64,000 bases of DNA from Actinomycetota bacterium (lineage in GTDB: Bacteria; Actinomycetota; Actinomycetes; Nanopelagicales; Nanopelagicaceae), in NCBI GenBank assembly GCA_009698445.1, contig WLQG01000001.1, positions 30,586 to 94,585 on the forward strand, in the 5' to 3' direction. Shown one piece after another: positions 58,699 to 64,000 of this stretch. The stretch's first letter is position 1. Each line of letters begins with the position of its first letter. Both the position numbers and the translations under genes were made by a program. The notes under the pieces are model-generated. The model was not told the DNA's origin. It searched no databases and worked only from the letters and a program-made list of their open reading frames with translations.

Positions 58699-59220
58699 TT
58701 AAATAGTTGGAATCACAATCTCGTTGTACTGCATGAATCCTGGCTTAAATGGCGGATCAAAGCGAGCGATTCTGGTTTCGTCAGAGAGTGCTACGTTTTG
58801 CTTTTCTGCGGCTGCTCGAAGTTCAGCGATTTTCTTTGCAGTTAAAGCAGTAGTCGCTTTCCCGCGAAATGCAACAGCCACACAAATCTCTGCACCAAGT
58901 TCGCGCAAGACAACTTTAGAATCAATTGGCAGAGGCATATCAGCAAGTGTGCTTCCTGCGGGCATTACAAATGAAACAAACCATTCATCCTGGGTGAGAT
59001 TATCGGATTTTTGTGCAGTGATCACAGGAGCAGTCATAGCTATTTTCTCGGCAGTTTTATTTCCTTGAGAAATGTAGCTAAAGAGTGATCGGAAAGCAGA
59101 ACTTCCCGCATCGGAATAGCTAGCAGAAGTTTTTACTTCGGCAACTACACAAGGCGCATATTCACGAATTTCGAACTCTGAATAAGTTTTTAGCGTTCGA
59201 AATTCCTGCCTCTTAGTCAT
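58699..59220 (-). CDS. SOUL-family haem-binding-like protein
   Basis: YSEFEIREYAPCVVAEVKTSASYSDAGSSAFRSLFSYISQGNKTAEKIAMTAPVI...WFVSFVMPAGSTLADMPLP. Confidence 0.9.
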   Translation of the reverse strand: MTKRQEFRTLKTYSEFEIREYAPCVVAEVKTSASYSDAGSSAFRSLFSYISQGNKTAEKIAMTAPVITAQKSDNLTQDEWFVSFVMPAGSTLADMPLPIDSKVVLRELGAEICVAVAFRGKATTALTAKKIAELRAAAEKQNVALSDETRIARFDPPFKPGFMQYNEIVIPTI

Positions 59221-59228
59221 TTAAATAA

Positions 59229-61730
59229 CTAAGCAGTTGGTGCTTCAGCTAAATTTTCAGGTGAATCAGGCGTTTCGGCCTTAGCTGCACCTTTGAATGT
59301 GAAAATTGCATCAGTGCCTTCGCCCTCTGCATCTACAACAATGATTTCGCCGGCCTTAAGTTCACCGAACAAGATGCGCTCTGAAAGAGCATCTTCAATC
59401 TCACGTTGAATTGTGCGACGCAATGGACGAGCACCAAGAAGTGGGTCATAACCGCGCGCAGCAAGTAAATCCTTAGCTGCAGGTGTTAATTCGATACCCA
59501 TATCTTTTGCTTGCAAACGATCATCAAGGTTCTTGATCATCAAATCAACGATTTGAATAATCTGATCCTTAGTTAACTGGTGGAAGACAATTACGTCATC
59601 GATTCGGTTAAGGAATTCAGGGCGGAAATGAGATTTTAACTCCTCATTAACTTTGCCCTTCATGCGATCGTAATTTGTTTGATCATCATCGCTATTAGCA
59701 AAACCAAGACCTAGGCTCTTTGATATATCGCGAGTACCGAGGTTTGTAGTCATGATGATTACAGTGTTTTTGAAGTCAACGGTGCGACCTTGTGAATCTG
59801 TTAGGCGACCATCTTCAAGAACCTGAAGAAGTGAGTTGAAGATATCAGGGTGTGCTTTTTCGATTTCATCGAAAAGAACAACAGAGAATGGGCGGCGACG
59901 AACCTTTTCAGTTAGCTGTCCACCTTCGTCATACCCAACATACCCTGGAGGTGCACCGAATAAACGAGATGCGGTGTGACGTTCTGAGTATTCAGACATA
60001 TCAAGTTGAATCAACGCGTCTTGATCACCAAATAAGAATGATGCAAGTGTGCGAGAAAGTTCAGTCTTACCAACACCTGAAGGACCAGCGAAGATAAATG
60101 ATCCACCAGGACGGCGAGGATCTTTTAAGCCAGCGCGAGTACGGCGGATTGCTTGTGACAAGGCCTTGATTGCTTGATCTTGTCCAATAACTCGATTGTG
60201 GAGTTCGTCTTCCATACGAAGAAGGCGTGCAGTTTCTTCTTCAGTTAACTTAAAGACTGGAATTCCAGTTGATGCAGAAAGAACTTGGGCGATGAGTTCT
60301 TCATCAACCTCAGTGACCTTATCTAGATCAGTTGCTTTCCAATTCTTTTCAGCTTCATGCTTTTCAGCGATAAGGTTTTTTTCCTTATCGCGAAGTGATG
60401 CAGCCATTTCAAAATCTTGGCCATCAATTGCAGATTCTTTTTCCTTACGGGCATCTGCGATTTTGTCATCAAAAGCGCGAAGTTCTGCAGGTGCAGTCAT
60501 GCGCTTAATGCGAAGACGTGAGCCTGCTTCATCGATTAAATCGATTGCCTTATCTGGTAGGAAACGATCTGAGACATAGCGATCGGCAAGATTTGCTGCT
60601 GCCGCTAGTGCACCGTCAGTAATAGATACGCGGTGATGAGTTTCGTAGCGATCACGAAGACCCTTCAAAATTTCGATTGTGTGAGCGACTGATGGCTCTT
60701 TTACTTGAATTGGTTGGAAGCGGCGCTCAAGGGCTGCATCCTTTTCAACATGCTTGCGATACTCATCAAGAGTTGTTGCACCGATTGTCTGTAATTCACC
60801 GCGTGCAAGCATTGGCTTCAAGATGCTAGCTGCATCAATTGCACCTTCTGCAGCTCCGGCACCAACAAGTGTGTGAATTTCATCGATAAAAAGAATGATG
60901 TCGCCACGAGTTTTAATCTCTTTAAGAACTTTCTTCAAGCGCTCTTCGAAATCTCCACGGTAGCGGCTACCAGCAACAAGTGCACCAAGATCTAGTGAGT
61001 ACAGCTGCTTATCTTTTAAAGTTTCTGGGACATCGTTCTTGTAAATAGCTTGTGCAAGACCTTCAACAACTGCAGTCTTACCTACACCTGGTTCACCGAT
61101 AAGAACTGGGTTATTTTTTGTGCGACGTGAAAGAACTTGCATCACGCGTTCAATTTCATTTTCGCGACCAATAACAGGATCAAGTTTTCCTTCGCGGGCA
61201 GCTTGTGTGAGGTTGCGACCAAATTGGTCAAGTACCAATGATGTTGAAGGAGTTCCTTCTGCAGGTCCACCTGTTTGTACGGCTTCTTTACCTTGGTAAC
61301 CAGAAAGTAATTGAATAACTTGTTGGCGAACGCGGTTAAGGTCGGCGCCAAGTTTTACAAGAACCTGTGCAGCAACTCCTTCACCTTCGCGGATAAGACC
61401 AAGCAAAATATGTTCAGTACCGATGTAGTTGTGACCAAGTTGCAACGCTTCGCGAAGTGAAAGCTCTAGAACTTTCTTTGCACGCGGTGTAAATGGAATA
61501 TGTCCACTTGGTGCTTGCTGACCTTGTCCGATAATTTCTTCAACTTGCGCGCGAACGCCTTCAAGTGAAATGCCGAGTGATTCAAGACCCTTTGCAGCAA
61601 CGCCTTCGCCTTCATGAATTAAGCCCAGCAAAATGTGCTCGGTGCCAATGTAGTTGTGATTGAGCATGCGAGCTTCTTCTTGGGCCAGCACAACAACGCG
61701 GCGGGCTCGATCTGTAAAGCGCTCAAACAT
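59229..61730 (-). CDS. clpC: ATP-dependent Clp protease ATP-binding subunit ClpC
   Basis: [54 protein letters not shown]; two Walker A motifs ([31 protein letters not shown]); UVR-like middle domain. Confidence 0.98.
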   Translation of the reverse strand: MFERFTDRARRVVVLAQEEARMLNHNYIGTEHILLGLIHEGEGVAAKGLESLGISLEGVRAQVEEIIGQGQQAPSGHIPFTPRAKKVLELSLREALQLGHNYIGTEHILLGLIREGEGVAAQVLVKLGADLNRVRQQVIQLLSGYQGKEAVQTGGPAEGTPSTSLVLDQFGRNLTQAAREGKLDPVIGRENEIERVMQVLSRRTKNNPVLIGEPGVGKTAVVEGLAQAIYKNDVPETLKDKQLYSLDLGALVAGSRYRGDFEERLKKVLKEIKTRGDIILFIDEIHTLVGAGAAEGAIDAASILKPMLARGELQTIGATTLDEYRKHVEKDAALERRFQPIQVKEPSVAHTIEILKGLRDRYETHHRVSITDGALAAAANLADRYVSDRFLPDKAIDLIDEAGSRLRIKRMTAPAELRAFDDKIADARKEKESAIDGQDFEMAASLRDKEKNLIAEKHEAEKNWKATDLDKVTEVDEELIAQVLSASTGIPVFKLTEEETARLLRMEDELHNRVIGQDQAIKALSQAIRRTRAGLKDPRRPGGSFIFAGPSGVGKTELSRTLASFLFGDQDALIQLDMSEYSERHTASRLFGAPPGYVGYDEGGQLTEKVRRRPFSVVLFDEIEKAHPDIFNSLLQVLEDGRLTDSQGRTVDFKNTVIIMTTNLGTRDISKSLGLGFANSDDDQTNYDRMKGKVNEELKSHFRPEFLNRIDDVIVFHQLTKDQIIQIVDLMIKNLDDRLQAKDMGIELTPAAKDLLAARGYDPLLGARPLRRTIQREIEDALSERILFGELKAGEIIVVDAEGEGTDAIFTFKGAAKAETPDSPENLAEAPTA

Positions 61731-61856
61731 GGGCGGGGCTCTCTTCCTGTGGTCTTCGCTTTAGCCTAATACCTGCAGGGTCACGCTCGCGAGGTGGAAA
61801 GCTACTGGTTTCTATAACCCAATACATGGGCGATTTATGCCCGGCCATGGCTATAT

Positions 61857-62354
61857 CTAGGCTAGTTTTTTGAGCATTCTGGTGTTGCCCAAGGTATTTG
61901 GCTTCACAGATTCAAGATCCAAGAACTCGGCCACACCAGCATCATATGAGCGCAAAAGTTCGGAATAAACCGCAGGGTCAACCGGTGTTCCTTCAATTAC
62001 TTCAAAGCCGTGGGAGCCAAAGAACTCGGTTTGAAAAGTTAGACAGAAAATCTTCTCGACACCAACTTCGCCAGCACGTTTAATAATCGCTTCCAGAATT
62101 TTATGACCTATCCCTTGGCGATTTAATTCTTTCTTAACGGCAACTGTGCGAACTTCAGCTAAATCTTCCCAAAGAATGTGAAGCGCTCCGCAACCAACGA
62201 CTACGCCATCAAGTTCGGCAACTACAAACTCTTGAACGCTTTCATAAAGTGTCACAGTTTCTTTTGCAAGCATTTGTCCAGGGGCAGCATATGAATCTAC
62301 AAGCGCGCGGATAGATTTAACATCCATTGTTTTTGCTGGACGAACAACAAGCAT
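61857..62354 (-). CDS. Amino-acid N-acetyltransferase (ArgA-like GNAT)
   Basis: VRPAKTMDVKSIRALVDSYAAPGQMLAKETVTLYESVQEFVVAELDGVVVGCGALHILWEDLAEVRTVAV. Confidence 0.88.
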   Translation of the reverse strand: MLVVRPAKTMDVKSIRALVDSYAAPGQMLAKETVTLYESVQEFVVAELDGVVVGCGALHILWEDLAEVRTVAVKKELNRQGIGHKILEAIIKRAGEVGVEKIFCLTFQTEFFGSHGFEVIEGTPVDPAVYSELLRSYDAGVAEFLDLESVKPNTLGNTRMLKKLA

Positions 62355-62356
62355 TC

Positions 62357-63862
62357 TTATTCGACCTCTGGCTTTACTAGTGGGAACAAAATTGTTTCGC
62401 GAATTCCAAGTCCAGTTAGCGCCATTAGCAAGCGATCAACACCCATTCCCATTCCACCTGTTGGTGGCATGCCGAACTCCATTGCGCGCAAGAAGTCTTC
62501 GTCAACTTGCATCGCTTCAAGATCACCCTTAGATCCAAGAGTTGCTTGTTCTACTAAGCGATCACGTTGGATAACTGGATCAATTAACTCTGAATATCCT
62601 GTTGCTAGTTCGAAACCATCAACATACAGATCCCATTTTTCTGCAACCCCAGGAAGTTCGCGGTGCGCGCGAACAAGTGGCGATGTATCGACCGGAAAGC
62701 CCATAACAAATGTTGGGGCAATCAACTGATCTTTCGCAACATGCTCAAAGATTTCTTCAGCTAATTTTCCTGTAATCCACTTAGGATCAATTTTCATTCC
62801 TAGCTTTGTTGCAATCGCTTTTAACTCATCAATTGGAGTCAGCGCAGTTACAGTTTGGCCAACGCCTTCAGAGATAGCGTCATACAAGGATATTTCGCGC
62901 CAAGTTCCGCCTAAGTCTGCTTGGCGACCATCGTGATGAGTAACAACATGAGAACCCGCAACTGCCATCGCTGCGTTTTGAACAAGCTCGCGCGTTAAGT
63001 CAGCGATTGTTCGCCAATCTCCATAGGCCATGTAGCTCTCGATCATTGCAAACTCTGGTGAGTGCGAAGAGTCGGCACCTTCGTTGCGGAAATTACGGTT
63101 GATCTCAAAGACGCGTTCAATGCCGCCCACTACACATCGCTTCAAAAATAACTCTGGCGCGATACGAAGAAAAAGCTCCATGTCATAGGCGTTAGAGAAA
63201 GATTTAAATGGACGCGCAGCAGCACCCCCATGCATAACCTGCAACATCGGAGTTTCTACTTCAGTGAAGTTTTGATTATGGAAAGTTTCACGTAAAGATC
63301 GCATTACTTGCGGACGCAGTCGCGCATTAGTGCGAGCTTCAGGTCGAACGATTAAATCTACATAACGCATACGTACACGCGTTTCTTCAGACATTGGCTT
63401 GTGATCATTTGGCAATGGGCGAAGTGATTTAGAAGCTAAGGCCCATGAGTTTGCCAGGATAGAAAGCTCGCCACGCTTTGACGTAATAATTTCGCCAGTA
63501 ACGGAAACAATGTCGCCTAAATCAATATCTGATTTCCATGAATCAATAGATTCTTGACCAATTTTGTCCAATGAAAACATGGCTTGAAGTTCTGTGCCAT
63601 CGCCCTCACGCAATGTTGCGAAACAAAGCTTTCCAGTATCTCGCTTAAAAATAATACGGCCAGTTAGGGATTCAATATCTCCTGTAGCAACATCAATTTC
63701 AAGTGCTGAATACTTTTCGCGAACTTCTTTTAAAGTTTTAGTTCGGGGCACAGAAACTGGATAAGGCTCGGTTCCACCGGCAAGTAGCGCTGCGCGCTTT
63801 TCACGGCGGATACGAAGCTGCTCAGGAAGATCCTCTTCGACAGGTGTGTTTTCTGTGCTCAT
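62357..63862 (-). CDS. lysS: Lysyl-tRNA synthetase (class II)
   Basis: EQLRIRREKRAALLAGGTEPYPV...FEINRNFRNEGADSSHSPEFAMIESYMAYGD...GFELATGYSELIDP...GMPPTGGMGMGVDRLLM. Confidence 0.97.
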   Translation of the reverse strand: MSTENTPVEEDLPEQLRIRREKRAALLAGGTEPYPVSVPRTKTLKEVREKYSALEIDVATGDIESLTGRIIFKRDTGKLCFATLREGDGTELQAMFSLDKIGQESIDSWKSDIDLGDIVSVTGEIITSKRGELSILANSWALASKSLRPLPNDHKPMSEETRVRMRYVDLIVRPEARTNARLRPQVMRSLRETFHNQNFTEVETPMLQVMHGGAAARPFKSFSNAYDMELFLRIAPELFLKRCVVGGIERVFEINRNFRNEGADSSHSPEFAMIESYMAYGDWRTIADLTRELVQNAAMAVAGSHVVTHHDGRQADLGGTWREISLYDAISEGVGQTVTALTPIDELKAIATKLGMKIDPKWITGKLAEEIFEHVAKDQLIAPTFVMGFPVDTSPLVRAHRELPGVAEKWDLYVDGFELATGYSELIDPVIQRDRLVEQATLGSKGDLEAMQVDEDFLRAMEFGMPPTGGMGMGVDRLLMALTGLGIRETILFPLVKPEVE

Positions 63863-63883
63863 AATGCGCCGAAGTCTACCGAC

Positions 63884-64000
63884 TCAAGCATTTCGTTCGT
63901 GAATCAGACGTAGGCCAATCAGAGTTAAATCTGGCTCATGATGGTCAATTGTTTCTGAAACACCAATAATCAACGGGGCTAAACCGCCTGTAGCGATAAC
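63884..64000 (-). CDS. coaX: Type III pantothenate kinase, C-terminal fragment (runs off the right edge)
   Basis: Reverse-strand translation VIATGGLAPLIIGVSETIDHHEPDLTLIGLRLIHERNA*; upstream of lysS as in many actinobacteria. Confidence 0.8.
   Translation of the reverse strand, partial: VIATGGLAPLIIGVSETIDHHEPDLTLIGLRLIHERNA

Noticed and set aside
61828-61842. GGGC-GATTTAT-GCCC hairpin between clpC and the ArgA-like gene
   Set aside because: 4-bp stem and no T-run on the transcribed strand; too weak to call a terminator or regulator.
1-64000. Search for CRISPR arrays, transposases, integrases, toxin-antitoxin pairs, restriction systems and rRNA
   Set aside because: No regularly spaced repeats and no matching protein motifs were seen in any large ORF; nothing supportable.

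Overview
Compact, moderately low-GC actinobacterial chromosome segment. Gene order and the protein families suggest a streamlined freshwater-type actinobacterium; this is inference. It has two parts. (A) About 1-13.0 kb is an accessory carbon-catabolism cluster. It contains 2-oxoacid dehydrogenase E1 beta/alpha, a muconolactone-isomerase-like protein, a VOC protein, a LacI regulator, a divergent YrdC-domain protein and an enolase-superfamily enzyme. These are followed by a MaoC-CaiB-CitE-MaoC-CaiB-lipoyl-SDR operon, a PfkB kinase and a LarA-like protein. The cluster stops just before the 3' end of a tRNA-Tyr gene. (B) About 13.1-64 kb is conserved actinobacterial backbone: yajQ, rarD, polyprenyl synthase, nuoN-A, menG, bioY, menF/D/C/B/E/A, the ResB/CcsB/CcdA/TlpA cytochrome c biogenesis block, an XPB helicase, proC, a bS22-like mini-protein, radA, mutY, clpC, lysS and coaX. 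The most striking non-coding signal is a perfect 25-bp-arm inverted repeat (5431-5484) built around the motif TTAGTCAACCGATTGACTAA. The motif recurs at 2497-2516. At both sites the -35 element (TTGACT) lies inside the putative LacI operator and is followed by a 17-bp spacer and a TAnnnT -10, which gives an explicit regulon model for part A. No CRISPR array, transposase, integrase or rRNA was seen.
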